Assembly (NCBI RefSeq): GCF_000379805.1
Contig: NZ_KB903565.1
Span: forward strand, 105,882 to 138,279
DNA length: 32,398 nucleotides
Reading direction: 5' to 3'
From: Lewinella cohaerens DSM 23179
GTDB lineage: Bacteria; Bacteroidota; Bacteroidia; Chitinophagales; Saprospiraceae
Part shown: positions 1 to 8,320 of the stretch, piece by piece
Numbering within the stretch: position 1 is the stretch's first letter
Layout of the letters: the number at the start of each line of letters is the position of its first letter
Program-made: the position numbers and the translations under genes
Notes under the pieces: generated by a model
Told to the model about the DNA's origin: nothing
The model's input: only the letters and a program-made list of their open reading frames with translations
The model's database searches: none

Positions 1-430
1 CCTTTTTTACATCGTCGTCCTCTTTCGAGAAAAAGAAGTCTTTGTCTGTAAGTTCGGTGAAAGTGCCATCCGGAGCGATGACCCTAGCTTTGAGGCTTCT
101 AATGACACCACCAATGCGTTTAAGGACGTTGTTGTCACTATAATAAAGATAGTAGTTCGTGTAGGTGTCGTCGTGGATCGCAGCTTCCTTTAGAATTTTG
201 ACCCTTTTATGGATAAGGTTGATCGAATTGTCGTTGTTTGTCCGTGAAGAGTTGACATCAATATCATCCTTTTGATAAAGAATAACAGCGGCAGCACTAC
301 TATCGTGAGGGCAATGCGTCATCTCCAATTCCTGATAAGGAATTAACGGCCACTCAAAAGATTGAGCCGACGAAACACACTGAATAAAAAAGGTGAAAAA
401 CACCCAGGAAATTAGGCGGAATAAAGTCAT
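1..430 (-). CDS. Exported DUF3857-like protein, 5' part only
   Basis: The minus-strand frame opens with ATG at 428-430 and stays open to the window edge, giving 143 residues. The first 22 or so residues are a hydrophobic signal peptide ending in SSAQ, so the product is exported. The mature part has the pattern of the N-terminal DUF3857 domain, which in Bacteroidota usually precedes a transglutaminase-like domain: an Ala-rich strand followed by ILYQKDD, then an HKRVKIL strand, and near the edge a RVIAPDGTF stretch. The family is usually 600 or more residues, so most of the gene lies outside the window. It is divergent from the amidohydrolase gene at 629. Exact function is unknown, and the domain call rests on pattern recognition. 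Confidence 0.72.
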   Translation of the reverse strand, partial: MTLFRLISWVFFTFFIQCVSSAQSFEWPLIPYQELEMTHCPHDSSAAAVILYQKDDIDVNSSRTNNDNSINLIHKRVKILKEAAIHDDTYTNYYLYYSDNNVLKRIGGVIRSLKARVIAPDGTFTELTDKDFFFSKEDDDVKK

Positions 431-534
431 GGTAGCGCGAAAAAATTTAGAGAGAAAGAGAGAAAACTTAAATAATTGCACTAATTATAGCGAAAGATAA
501 TAACTTTTTTCCTGAGCTAAGGTTAACTTAGAGC

Positions 535-565
535 TTGTTCGGAATTTTTTGTTGAGGTATTTTTT
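535..565 (+). promoter_or_regulatory. Possible Bacteroidota-type promoter of the amidohydrolase pair
   Basis: TTG at 535-537 is followed after 20 bases by TATTTTTT at 558-565, a partial match to the TTG/TAnnTTTG promoter pattern of Bacteroidota. It overlaps an inverted repeat at 554-583. The T-rich context makes chance matches likely. Confidence 0.25.
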
Positions 566-583
566 TTGCAAGAAAAACACCTC
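554..583. repeat. Inverted repeat in the amidohydrolase leader
   Basis: GAGGT plus a T run (554-567) is complementary to an A-rich arm ending ACACCTC (570-583). The arms are 14 pairs with one mismatch and one G-T pair around a 2-base centre. Neither strand has a T tail, so it does not look like a terminator. It overlaps a possible -7 element and could be an operator. Confidence 0.45.
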
Positions 584-628
584 GGCAAACCCTTAATTAA
601 GATCCACGTCTAATTCTAATGTTCTAGT

Positions 629-3601
629 ATGAAAAAACAAACCACAATTTTGGTGGCCTTGTTGCTATGGTGCTGCGGTACCGTGCTGGCACAAGTTACC
701 TTCCCGTACAATGGTGTAAAAGATCAGCGTGATGGCTGGTACGCTTTTACAAATGCTACGGTAATTCCCCAAGCGGGATCAGAAATAAAAAATGCTACCC
801 TTGTTATCAAAGAAGGGCGTATTGTTAGTATCACACCGAATGGTAGTGTCCCTGAAGGCGCAGTAGAGGTAGATGCTGAGGGCAAATACATTTACCCTTC
901 GCTCATTGATATGTATGCCGAATATGGCTTGCCTGAGGCGAAATCGGTAGGAGAACGCCCCCGCCAGCAACCCCAAATGTTATCAAACAAAGAGGGGGCT
1001 TATGGTTGGAACGAAGCACTGAAGCCAGAGTTTCGTGCTCACGAGTATTTCACGCCAGATGGAAAAGCCGCTAAAAACTTACGTGGCTTTGGCTTCGGAG
1101 TGGTGTCTTCACTTCAGCAAGATGGCATCAGTCGAGGATCATCGGTGGTCGTAAGCCTTGGTGAAGAACGGGCAAATGAGGTAATCATTAAGTCAGAAGG
1201 TGCTCATTATCTTTCTTTCAGTAAAGGAGTTTCCACACAGTCGTACCCCAATTCTCTGATGGGCGTCATGGCCTTGTTACGGCAAACGTATATCGACGCA
1301 GCGTGGTACCAAGATACAGATGAAGAAGGTACCAACCTATCACTGGAAGCTTGGAATGATGTGCAGGCGCTTCCTCAAATTTTTGCAGTCTCTGATTGGC
1401 AGGAAGTATTACGTGCACAAGTACTTGCCAAAGAATTTGGTAAAAAATATATCATCAAAGGATCAGGCGATGAATATCAGCGAATAGCAGAAATGAAACA
1501 GTCGGGTGCTACGTTCATCCTTCCACTTGATTTTCCGGATGCTTACGATGTTACCGATCCTTATGATGCGCACCAGTTGAGCCTTACTCAGCTTCGGCAT
1601 TGGGAAATGGCGCCAACCAACCCTGCGAAAATGGCGGAAGCAGGCATCAAGTTTGCCATTACCGCTGACGGTCATAAAAAGAGCAGCGATTTCTTCGGCG
1701 CTTTGCGCAAAGCCATCGAAAGTGGCCTTTCTGAAGCAGACGCTCTGCGCGCGCTTACCGAAACTCCTGCCACATTATTGGGAATTTCCGAAGAAGCGGG
1801 TACGCTGGCTACAGGAAAGTGGGCAAACTTCCTGATCACTTCGGCGCCGCTTTTTGCTAAAGGAACGAAGATTCACCACAATTGGGTGCAAGGTAAGCCC
1901 CATGTGATGGATGCACTGCCTGCCCATGACCTTACGGGCGACTACACGCTGAAAGCAGGATCCCGCGCTTACAACATGACGGTAGGTGCAAAAGGAGCCA
2001 AAATAAAAATTGATGAAGAAACCGAGCTCGATGTAAAATACAGCGAGGACGGTGGGTTGATTACCTTGTCTTTCCCTCAGGACAAAGGTGCAGGTTTGAT
2101 GCGCCTCAGCGGATTGGTAGACGGAGATATGTGGCGCGGCCGTGGCCAAGACCCAACGGGAGCCTGGATCAACTGGGAAGCTGAAAAGACTGGCGGCCAA
2201 GCTGCTGCCGAAGAAAAAGAAGGAAAGGAAACTGCAGCTACAGCTATGGTGAGCCAACAAACAGCGCCTTATGGTGCCTTTGGCTGGACCAGTCGCCCTC
2301 AAGCAGAAACGGTGATTATCCGTAATGCAACGCTTTGGACCAACGAAGAAAGTGGTATCCTGGAGAAGGCAGATATTATGCTGCAAAACGGCAAGATTGC
2401 ACAAGTTGGCGGCAGTATTCGCGGCCCACGTGGAGCTATTGAAATTGATGGTGAAGGTATGCACGTTACACCTGGTATCATTGACGAACACAGCCATATT
2501 GCTATCAGTCGTGGTGTGAACGAAAGCTCACAGGAAAGTACTGCCGAAGTAAGCATTGCCGATGTAGTGGATGCTACAGATGTTGATATTTATCGACAGT
2601 TGTCTGGCGGTGTTACGACTTCTCAGTTATTGCACGGTTCTGCAAACCCTATTGGCGGCCAGTCGGCGTTGATTAAGCTGCGTTGGGGCTATACGCCGGA
2701 AGAGATGAAATTTGCCGGTGCTCCCGGGTTTATCAAATTTGCGTTGGGGGAAAATGTAAAGCAGTCTAACCGGAGTAATTCTTATGGCATCCGTTATCCG
2801 CAAACCCGTATGGGGGTAGAGCAGGTTTTTGAAAACTACTTTACAGAAGCTCGCGCGTATGGTGAAGCCATTGATCGGGGTGAGAAAGTACGCCGCGATT
2901 TGGAATTAGAAACCCTCTTGGAGATCCTGAATGGCGAGCGCTTTATTACCTGCCATTCTTACCAGCAAGGCGAGATCAATATGCTCTTGAAGGTAGCGGA
3001 TCGCTTTGGCTTCCGCGTGAATACCTTTACACACATTCTGGAAGGTTACAAAGTGGCCGACAAGATGGCGGAGCATGGCGCCGGTGGTTCTTCTTTCTCT
3101 GATTGGTGGGCATACAAGTTTGAGGTCGTTGATGCGATCCCCTACAACGGTGCTATCATGCACGAGCAAGGCGTGACAGTAGCGTTCAATTCTGATGATG
3201 CAGAAATGGCTCGTCGCTTGAATCAGGAAGCAGCAAAAGCTGTTCTTTTTGGTGGCGTTTCTGAAGAAGAAGCCCTGAAGTTTGTAACGCTTAACCCCGC
3301 AAAGCTGCTGCATATTGACGATAAAGTGGGTAGCCTGAAAGTAGGTAAAGACGCTGATATTGTAATTTGGACAGATAATCCACTATCCGTTTATGCCCGT
3401 GCGAAGCACACCTACGTAGATGGTATCAAGTTCTATGATATGGACGAAGACGTAACCCGTCGGGCCGCTCTACAAGACGAACGCAATGCCTTGATCCAAA
3501 AAATGCTGGATGCAAAAGAAGGTGGTGCCAAAACCCAGCCTGCTAAAGGCCGTGGACAACGCCATTACCACTGTGATACGGAAGACGACGAGGGACGATA
3601 G
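629..3601 (+). CDS. Exported double-module amidohydrolase (imidazolonepropionase-like)
   Basis: The product has 990 residues and starts with a signal peptide (about 1-21, ending VLAQ), so it acts outside the cytoplasm. It contains two amidohydrolase-fold modules, about residues 30-425 and 550-960, joined by a beta-rich linker (about 426-530). Module 2 keeps the metal site: the DEHSH strand with H621 and H623, then H776 (ITCHSY), H802 (THILEG) and D856 (NSDDAE). Module 1 has the same strand order, but the segment that should carry HxH reads SLIDMYAEYG (91-100) with no histidine, so it is probably catalytically dead. The substrate is unknown; related enzymes hydrolyse cyclic amides, dipeptides or other C-N bonds. 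A 68-base gap separates it from a paralogue at 3670, and the two probably form an operon. Confidence 0.9.
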   Translation: MKKQTTILVALLLWCCGTVLAQVTFPYNGVKDQRDGWYAFTNATVIPQAGSEIKNATLVIKEGRIVSITPNGSVPEGAVEVDAEGKYIYPSLIDMYAEYGLPEAKSVGERPRQQPQMLSNKEGAYGWNEALKPEFRAHEYFTPDGKAAKNLRGFGFGVVSSLQQDGISRGSSVVVSLGEERANEVIIKSEGAHYLSFSKGVSTQSYPNSLMGVMALLRQTYIDAAWYQDTDEEGTNLSLEAWNDVQALPQIFAVSDWQEVLRAQVLAKEFGKKYIIKGSGDEYQRIAEMKQSGATFILPLDFPDAYDVTDPYDAHQLSLTQLRHWEMAPTNPAKMAEAGIKFAITADGHKKSSDFFGALRKAIESGLSEADALRALTETPATLLGISEEAGTLATGKWANFLITSAPLFAKGTKIHHNWVQGKPHVMDALPAHDLTGDYTLKAGSRAYNMTVGAKGAKIKIDEETELDVKYSEDGGLITLSFPQDKGAGLMRLSGLVDGDMWRGRGQDPTGAWINWEAEKTGGQAAAEEKEGKETAATAMVSQQTAPYGAFGWTSRPQAETVIIRNATLWTNEESGILEKADIMLQNGKIAQVGGSIRGPRGAIEIDGEGMHVTPGIIDEHSHIAISRGVNESSQESTAEVSIADVVDATDVDIYRQLSGGVTTSQLLHGSANPIGGQSALIKLRWGYTPEEMKFAGAPGFIKFALGENVKQSNRSNSYGIRYPQTRMGVEQVFENYFTEARAYGEAIDRGEKVRRDLELETLLEILNGERFITCHSYQQGEINMLLKVADRFGFRVNTFTHILEGYKVADKMAEHGAGGSSFSDWWAYKFEVVDAIPYNGAIMHEQGVTVAFNSDDAEMARRLNQEAAKAVLFGGVSEEEALKFVTLNPAKLLHIDDKVGSLKVGKDADIVIWTDNPLSVYARAKHTYVDGIKFYDMDEDVTRRAALQDERNALIQKMLDAKEGGAKTQPAKGRGQRHYHCDTEDDEGR

Positions 3602-3669
3602 TCGTTGTGTTACGTCCACATTAATCAAGACATCAGCGTCTATCCAGCATTGTTTAAAAATAAAAAATC

Positions 3670-4953
3670 ATGCAATTAAAACATATATTCTTACTGTTCG
3701 CCACGCTGCTGAGCAGTTTGCTAATGGCCCAGCCCCCCGTGCCGGGAGCAGTACAAGCCAAACCCATCGCCATCGTTGGCGGCACTGCCCATTTAGGCAA
3801 TGGGGAAGTGATTGAGAACGCCCTGGTCACCTTTGATCAAGGGAAAATTACCAGAGTTGATCGTGCTTCTGCTAAAGTGGATTTAAGTGATCATGAAGTA
3901 GTCGATGGTACGGGAAAACACATATACCCCGGCCTGATTGCTCCCAATACCCAGCTTGGTATTGTAGAGATTGCGGCAGTAAGTGCCACCCGTGATAACG
4001 CAGAAACGGGATATCTGAATCCCAATGCTCGTTCGCTGGTAGCCTATAATACCGACTCGCAGGTTACACCAACAGTACGTTCTCGTGGTGTGCTTTTTGC
4101 CCAGGTTACCCCTCAGGGAGGTGCTCTTTCCGGACAATCGAGTATCGTACAATTGGATGCCTGGAACTGGGAGGATGCTGCTGTACTGGCAGATGATGGC
4201 CATCACCTAAACTGGCCTCGTCGTCGTAGCTATAGCTGGCGGCAAGGAACCTGGACCAAAAACGAGCGCTATGCTGAACAAGTTCAAAGTGTAGAGGACT
4301 TCCTTCGCCAGGCACAAGCTTATTGCGCTGGTGCTGACCGGGAACCTAATCTTCGTTTAGCTTCAGCTTGTGGATTGTTTAATGGAAAGCAGCGCTTGTT
4401 TGTCCACGCCAACTTGGCAAAGGATATTGAACAGGCCATTCTTTTAGGCAAGAAATTTGACCTTGACCTAGTGATCGTCGGTGGTGAAGAAAGCTATCTG
4501 GTAACGGAGTTACTGAGGGAATACAAGGTGCCTGTTGTCCTGGGGCCTACTCACGCTTTACCCGGTACCCTGGATAGTGATGTAGATCAGCCTTTTAAAA
4601 CACCTGCTGCATTACATGAAGCAGGCGTACAGTTTTGCTTGAGCAACGAGGGATTCTGGCAGCAGCGCAACCTTCCTTTTCAGGCAGGAACAGCCGTAGC
4701 TTATGGTTTGCCTTATGAGAAGGCTATTCAAGCGCTTACGCTGGATGCCGCTAGTATTCTGGGTGTTGCAGATCGTATTGGATCATTAGAAGTAGGCAAG
4801 GATGCGTCCTTAATTATTACCTCTGGTGATGTATTGGACATGCGCACCAGTGTCGTAGAACATGCGTTTATCGACGGCCGAAAGGTAGACCTGGATAACA
4901 AGCAGGATCAACTGTATCGCCGTTTTCAGACGAAGTACCAGCGACAAAAGTAG
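3670..4953 (+). CDS. Exported amidohydrolase-like protein lacking metal ligands
   Basis: The product has 427 residues with a signal peptide (about 1-20, ending LLMAQ). The amidohydrolase scaffold is clear: a GGTAHLGNGEVIENALV start and a GSLEVGKDASLIIT end typical of the composite beta domain. The strand that normally carries DxHxH reads YPGLIAPNTQLG (86-97) without histidine, and the late Asp motif is replaced by LSNEGFW. It resembles the inactive N-terminal module of the preceding gene more than its active one. It may be a structural partner of that enzyme, which is inference. The start is the ATG after an A-rich leader, with no Shine-Dalgarno site. A strong terminator follows 39 bases after the stop. 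Confidence 0.85.
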   Translation: MQLKHIFLLFATLLSSLLMAQPPVPGAVQAKPIAIVGGTAHLGNGEVIENALVTFDQGKITRVDRASAKVDLSDHEVVDGTGKHIYPGLIAPNTQLGIVEIAAVSATRDNAETGYLNPNARSLVAYNTDSQVTPTVRSRGVLFAQVTPQGGALSGQSSIVQLDAWNWEDAAVLADDGHHLNWPRRRSYSWRQGTWTKNERYAEQVQSVEDFLRQAQAYCAGADREPNLRLASACGLFNGKQRLFVHANLAKDIEQAILLGKKFDLDLVIVGGEESYLVTELLREYKVPVVLGPTHALPGTLDSDVDQPFKTPAALHEAGVQFCLSNEGFWQQRNLPFQAGTAVAYGLPYEKAIQALTLDAASILGVADRIGSLEVGKDASLIITSGDVLDMRTSVVEHAFIDGRKVDLDNKQDQLYRRFQTKYQRQK

Positions 4954-4992
4954 AAAAACTCGCTTTTAATCTTTTCAAGTCTTATATTTGTT

Positions 4993-5035
4993 ATAATAGG
5001 TTTGGTTCTCTTGAGCCAAACCTATTATGTTTTTA
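4993..5035 (+). terminator. Rho-independent terminator after the amidohydrolase pair
   Basis: A perfect 13-bp stem (4993-5005 with 5016-5028) encloses a 10-base loop and is followed by GTTTTT. It ends the upstream operon and insulates rel/spoT. Confidence 0.85.
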
Positions 5036-5084
5036 AACAGTGAATTCAAAAGAGCAATGAATAGGCTCTATTAGCGGGATACGG

Positions 5085-7313
5085 ATGATAGAAGAAATAA
5101 CAACAACAGAGGAAGAGGAAGAAAAGAAGCTGATTCAGAATGCGTACCGGCACTTGCTGCGTTCTATCAAGTCTGATATGGACGAGACGGACCAGAAGAA
5201 TATCCGGGGAGCGTATGAATTGGCGGTAGAAGCACATGCTGCTCAACGCCGAAAGTCGGGAGAGCCTTATATTCTCCACCCAATCGCAGTAGCACGGATT
5301 TGTGCAGAAGAGATCGGCTTGGGTCCTACTGCTATTGTAGCGGCTTTACTTCATGATGTAGTAGAAGATACGGACATCACACTGACGGATTTACAAGACC
5401 AGTTTGGTCCGCAGATCACCAAAATGGTAGACGGCCTCACCAAACTAGATGGTGCTTATAACTCCGATAGCCCGCAAGCCGAGAATTTCAAAAAGGTACT
5501 TAGTACACTGGTTGAAGATGTGCGCATCGTGCTCATAAAAATGGCCGATCGCCTGCACAATATGCGTACCCTGGGGGCTATGCCTCCGCACAAGCAGTTG
5601 AAAATTGCTGCCGAAACCAGTTATATCTACGCGCCCTTGGCTCATCGTCTGGGCTTATATGCTTTCCGTACAGAATTTCTTGATCTGTGTATGAAGATCA
5701 CGGATGCGGAAGACTATTTTTCTATTGCTCAAAAGCTACAGGAAACTAAAAGTAGCCGGGAGGCCTACATTGAGTCCTTCATAGCTCCGCTCAAAGGACA
5801 ACTTGACGAAATAGGTATCAAATACCGGATTTTTGGCCGCGCGAAATCAATTTATTCTATTTGGAATAAGTTGAAAAACAAGGATGTCGCTTTTGAAGAG
5901 ATTTATGACCTTTTTGCGGTCAGGATAATTTTGGATGTGCCACCAAAGAAGGAGAAATTATACTGCTGGCAGACGTACAGTATCGTTACCGATGTACATA
6001 AACCCATTACGGAGCGCCTGAAAGATTGGATAACGACGCCCAAGGCCAATGGTTACGAGTCGTTGCATACTACAGTGGTGGGTCCTGCCGGGCGTTTTGT
6101 AGAAGTTCAAATTCGCTCGGAGCGGATGGACGAAATCGCAGAACGAGGGTTTGCTGCACACTGGAAGTACAAGGGCGTGAATAATTCGGATGATGTATTC
6201 GAACGGTGGTTGGATAGTGTACGGGAAATACTAGAGGACCCCGAGGACACCCCCGTAGAGTTTCTGGATAGTTTCAAGTCGAATAGTCTTTTTAACGAGG
6301 AAGTATATGTTTACACGCCTAAAGGAGATCCACGGGTTTTGCCGAAAGGCGCAACGGCATTAGACTTTGCTTTTAGTATCCACTCGGATGTTGGCTATCA
6401 CTGCACGGCCATCAAAATCGACAATCAGATTGTCCCGATGGGGCGGATGCTGAAAAATGGCGACCGAATAGAGGTTGTCACCAGTAACAATCAGAAACCT
6501 TCAGAGAGCTGGCTCAAGCTGGTGACTACCGGGAAGGCTAAAGCCAAGATACGCTCTGCCATGAAGGAAGAGCGCCGTCGTAAAGGTGAACTTGGCCGGG
6601 AAGCATTAGAGCGAAAGTTCAAAAACCTGCGGATACAGTCCTATGAAGATGCGATGGAGACGCTGGTAAAACACTACAAGCTAAACAGTCATGTAGATCT
6701 TTACTTCGCCATCGCAATGAATAGTATTACGGTTACCGAAATTTTCAAAAAGTTCAAACCGGATCATGGCAAGCTTAAACTGGTAGAACTACCTCCGGTA
6801 GAAGTGCCGAAGAAAGAAGTTGTCGTCATTAAGCGCCCTCGTAAAGATACTGGTAGCCATCCGCGGCTTATGATCAACGGGGAACCCGGAGATCAGTATG
6901 ATTACGCCTTGGCAACCTGCTGTAACCCGGTGCAAGGGGATAAGATATTTGCTTATCTTACAGCCAATGCAGGTTTGAAAATTCACCGTATCAATTGCCC
7001 GAATGCAACTAACCTGATGGTCAATTATGGTTATCGGATCATGAAAGCAGATTGGTCCAGTGATATGCCACAGACGAATTTTGTGACGAAGCTTAAAATC
7101 ACGGGTATTGATGATGGCCCCGGAGTAATCGAGCGACTGACGCATCAGATTTCTCTAATGGGCTTGAATATCCGCTCACTTAATATTGCGGGTACAGAAG
7201 GTTTCTTCGAGTCAGAGCTAAGTCTTATTGTTGCGAATACCGACCAACTGAATCAGGCAACCAGGGCGTTGAAAAACTTGTCGAACATCTCAACTGTTAC
7301 TAGAGTAGAGTAG
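5085..7313 (+). CDS. Bifunctional (p)ppGpp synthetase/hydrolase, RelA/SpoT family
   Basis: The product has 742 residues, full length for a long RSH enzyme that makes and degrades the alarmone (p)ppGpp in the stringent response. The hydrolase HD domain keeps H65, H90-D91, the VEDT motif (93-96) and D155/N159 (ADRLHN). The synthetase domain has RLKD (311-314), GYESLH (323-328) and EVQIR (340-344). The RxKD form is the one found in bifunctional enzymes, whereas RelA-type synthetases carry an acidic ExDD motif. A TGS domain lies at about 410-470 and an ACT domain at about 663-742. The ATG start follows GGGATACGG. A large inverted repeat sits between its stop and the Fur-family gene. Confidence 0.96.
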   Translation: MIEEITTTEEEEEKKLIQNAYRHLLRSIKSDMDETDQKNIRGAYELAVEAHAAQRRKSGEPYILHPIAVARICAEEIGLGPTAIVAALLHDVVEDTDITLTDLQDQFGPQITKMVDGLTKLDGAYNSDSPQAENFKKVLSTLVEDVRIVLIKMADRLHNMRTLGAMPPHKQLKIAAETSYIYAPLAHRLGLYAFRTEFLDLCMKITDAEDYFSIAQKLQETKSSREAYIESFIAPLKGQLDEIGIKYRIFGRAKSIYSIWNKLKNKDVAFEEIYDLFAVRIILDVPPKKEKLYCWQTYSIVTDVHKPITERLKDWITTPKANGYESLHTTVVGPAGRFVEVQIRSERMDEIAERGFAAHWKYKGVNNSDDVFERWLDSVREILEDPEDTPVEFLDSFKSNSLFNEEVYVYTPKGDPRVLPKGATALDFAFSIHSDVGYHCTAIKIDNQIVPMGRMLKNGDRIEVVTSNNQKPSESWLKLVTTGKAKAKIRSAMKEERRRKGELGREALERKFKNLRIQSYEDAMETLVKHYKLNSHVDLYFAIAMNSITVTEIFKKFKPDHGKLKLVELPPVEVPKKEVVVIKRPRKDTGSHPRLMINGEPGDQYDYALATCCNPVQGDKIFAYLTANAGLKIHRINCPNATNLMVNYGYRIMKADWSSDMPQTNFVTKLKITGIDDGPGVIERLTHQISLMGLNIRSLNIAGTEGFFESELSLIVANTDQLNQATRALKNLSNISTVTRVE

Positions 7314-7377
7314 ACTTGTTCTGCTGGGGCAGATAAGGCGCGATTTATCCCCGAAATGATCCCCGCAGAACAGGTCT
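7312..7377. repeat. Long inverted repeat between rel/spoT and the Fur-family gene
   Basis: The left arm at 7312-7329 pairs with the right arm at 7361-7377: 17 pairs with one T-G wobble and one bulged T. The loop holds a second small stem, GATAA (7332-7336) with TTATC (7345-7349). No T run follows on either strand, so a simple terminator is unlikely. It overlaps the rel stop codon and ends 13 bases before the next ATG, so in RNA it would fold directly before that gene's start. Confidence 0.7.
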
Positions 7378-7390
7378 AATAAAAAGAATT

Positions 7391-7897
7391 ATGACGAAAG
7401 AGAACGATAGAAGAGATATTATTGAAGCAGTAAAGAACATTTTTTCCTCTCACCTGGAAAAAAATGGCTTGCGTAAAACCCCGGAACGCTACGCGATCCT
7501 GGAAGAGATTTATAAGCGCACCGATCATTTCGATGCGGAAGCGCTCTATATTCACATGAAGACCCAAAATTATCGGGTAAGCCGGGCGACCGTTTACAAT
7601 ACCCTCGAGTTGTTGGTGAATTGTGATTTAGTGACCAAGCACCAGTTTGGTAAAAATTTGGCGCAGTATGAGAAGTCTTACGGCTTCAAACAGCATGATC
7701 ACCTTATTTGTGTGGACTGTGGAAAAGTGCTCGAATTTTGTGACCCACGTATTCAGCAAATTAAAACCATGATGGGCGATCTATTGCAGTTTAATATAAC
7801 GCATCACTCTCTTAACCTGTACGGTGAGTGCCAAGGGGCTTGTGAAAAGACCCGCCAACTGGAAAATACTACGAATAAAGTGGAAGAAGTTCGCTAA
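7391..7897 (+). CDS. Fur-family metal- or peroxide-responsive repressor
   Basis: The product has 168 residues. The N-terminal winged helix includes the recognition region [14 protein letters not shown] (62-75), which is highly typical of Fur/PerR/Zur proteins. The dimerisation half carries the metal-binding histidines and cysteines: [10 protein letters not shown] (H102, H104, C107, C110), THH (H138/H139), and a second pair C147 and C151 in place of the usual CxxC. Four cysteines suggest a structural zinc site. Fur, PerR and Zur cannot be told apart reliably by eye. It sits 77 bases after rel/spoT, behind a large hairpin, and 9 bases before the STAS gene, so these two may be co-transcribed. 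Confidence 0.93.
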   Translation: MTKENDRRDIIEAVKNIFSSHLEKNGLRKTPERYAILEEIYKRTDHFDAEALYIHMKTQNYRVSRATVYNTLELLVNCDLVTKHQFGKNLAQYEKSYGFKQHDHLICVDCGKVLEFCDPRIQQIKTMMGDLLQFNITHHSLNLYGECQGACEKTRQLENTTNKVEEVR

Positions 7898-7902
7898 TTT
7901 TG
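7895..7902 (+). promoter_or_regulatory. TAATTTTG -7-like element just before the STAS gene
   Basis: This is an exact TAnnTTTG match overlapping the end of the Fur-family gene. No TTTG lies at the expected -33 distance. If used, the transcript would start at or next to the STAS ATG (7907), making it nearly leaderless. Confidence 0.3.
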
Positions 7903-7906
7903 CGGC

Positions 7907-8254
7907 ATGGACCAAGTCTATGAACTCAGACAGTCAGGCCGCATTAACGTGCTACGGGTACATAACCTGTTGAGTGAATTTGCCAACCGGGAAATTCTAA
8001 GCACGGCCCAAGGCTGTATTGATGATGGTTTCAATAGGTTTGTCGTCGATTTAGAAGGGGTGCCTTATACCAACAGTGTTGGCCTTAATTTTTTGATTAC
8101 CCTTCAGTCGCGTTGTCAAGATCAGGGTGGTTCCATTGTGATCGTCAACGTTTCCAAAAAAATAATTCAGTTGTTGGAGATTACTAAACTCCAGCCTTTA
8201 TTTCACTTAACAGATTCAGTAGACGAAGCACTTCGGTTGCTGAATGAGGCATGA
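7907..8254 (+). CDS. STAS-domain protein (anti-sigma factor antagonist-like)
   Basis: The product has 115 residues and is a single STAS domain. The hallmark segment VDLEGVPYTNSVGLNFL has S57 at the position that partner kinases phosphorylate in SpoIIAA-type proteins. The following SIVIVNVSKK and ITKLQPLFHLTDSVDEAL segments match the second half of the fold. Such proteins usually act in partner-switching with an anti-sigma or HPK-type kinase, but no kinase or phosphatase gene is nearby, so its partner is unknown. It lies between the Fur-family gene and purA, all in the same direction. Confidence 0.88.
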   Translation: MDQVYELRQSGRINVLRVHNLLSEFANREILSTAQGCIDDGFNRFVVDLEGVPYTNSVGLNFLITLQSRCQDQGGSIVIVNVSKKIIQLLEITKLQPLFHLTDSVDEALRLLNEA

Positions 8255-8261
8255 GCCAGGT

Positions 8262-8290
8262 AGCACGCCCCAAAAAGGAGTGCTTTTCTT
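8262..8290 (+). terminator. Weak terminator-like hairpin between the STAS gene and purA
   Basis: AGCACGCC (8262-8269) pairs with GGAGTGCT (8277-8284) with one mismatch, followed by TTTTCTT. It is weak and might only attenuate read-through into purA. Confidence 0.35.
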
Positions 8291-8320
8291 AGTTTGCGCC
8301 CGCAAAATTGAATGCACCGC

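Noticed and set aside
1775-2497. 240-codon minus-strand frame inside the amidohydrolase
   Set aside because: It lies wholly antisense to a clear domain-bearing gene, its sequence is Cys/Phe-rich without domain signal, and no promoter was seen.
4983-4990. TATATTTG, an exact -7 match upstream of rel/spoT
   Set aside because: It has no -33 TTTG, and transcription from it would start inside the terminator stem at 4993-5028, so it is probably chance.
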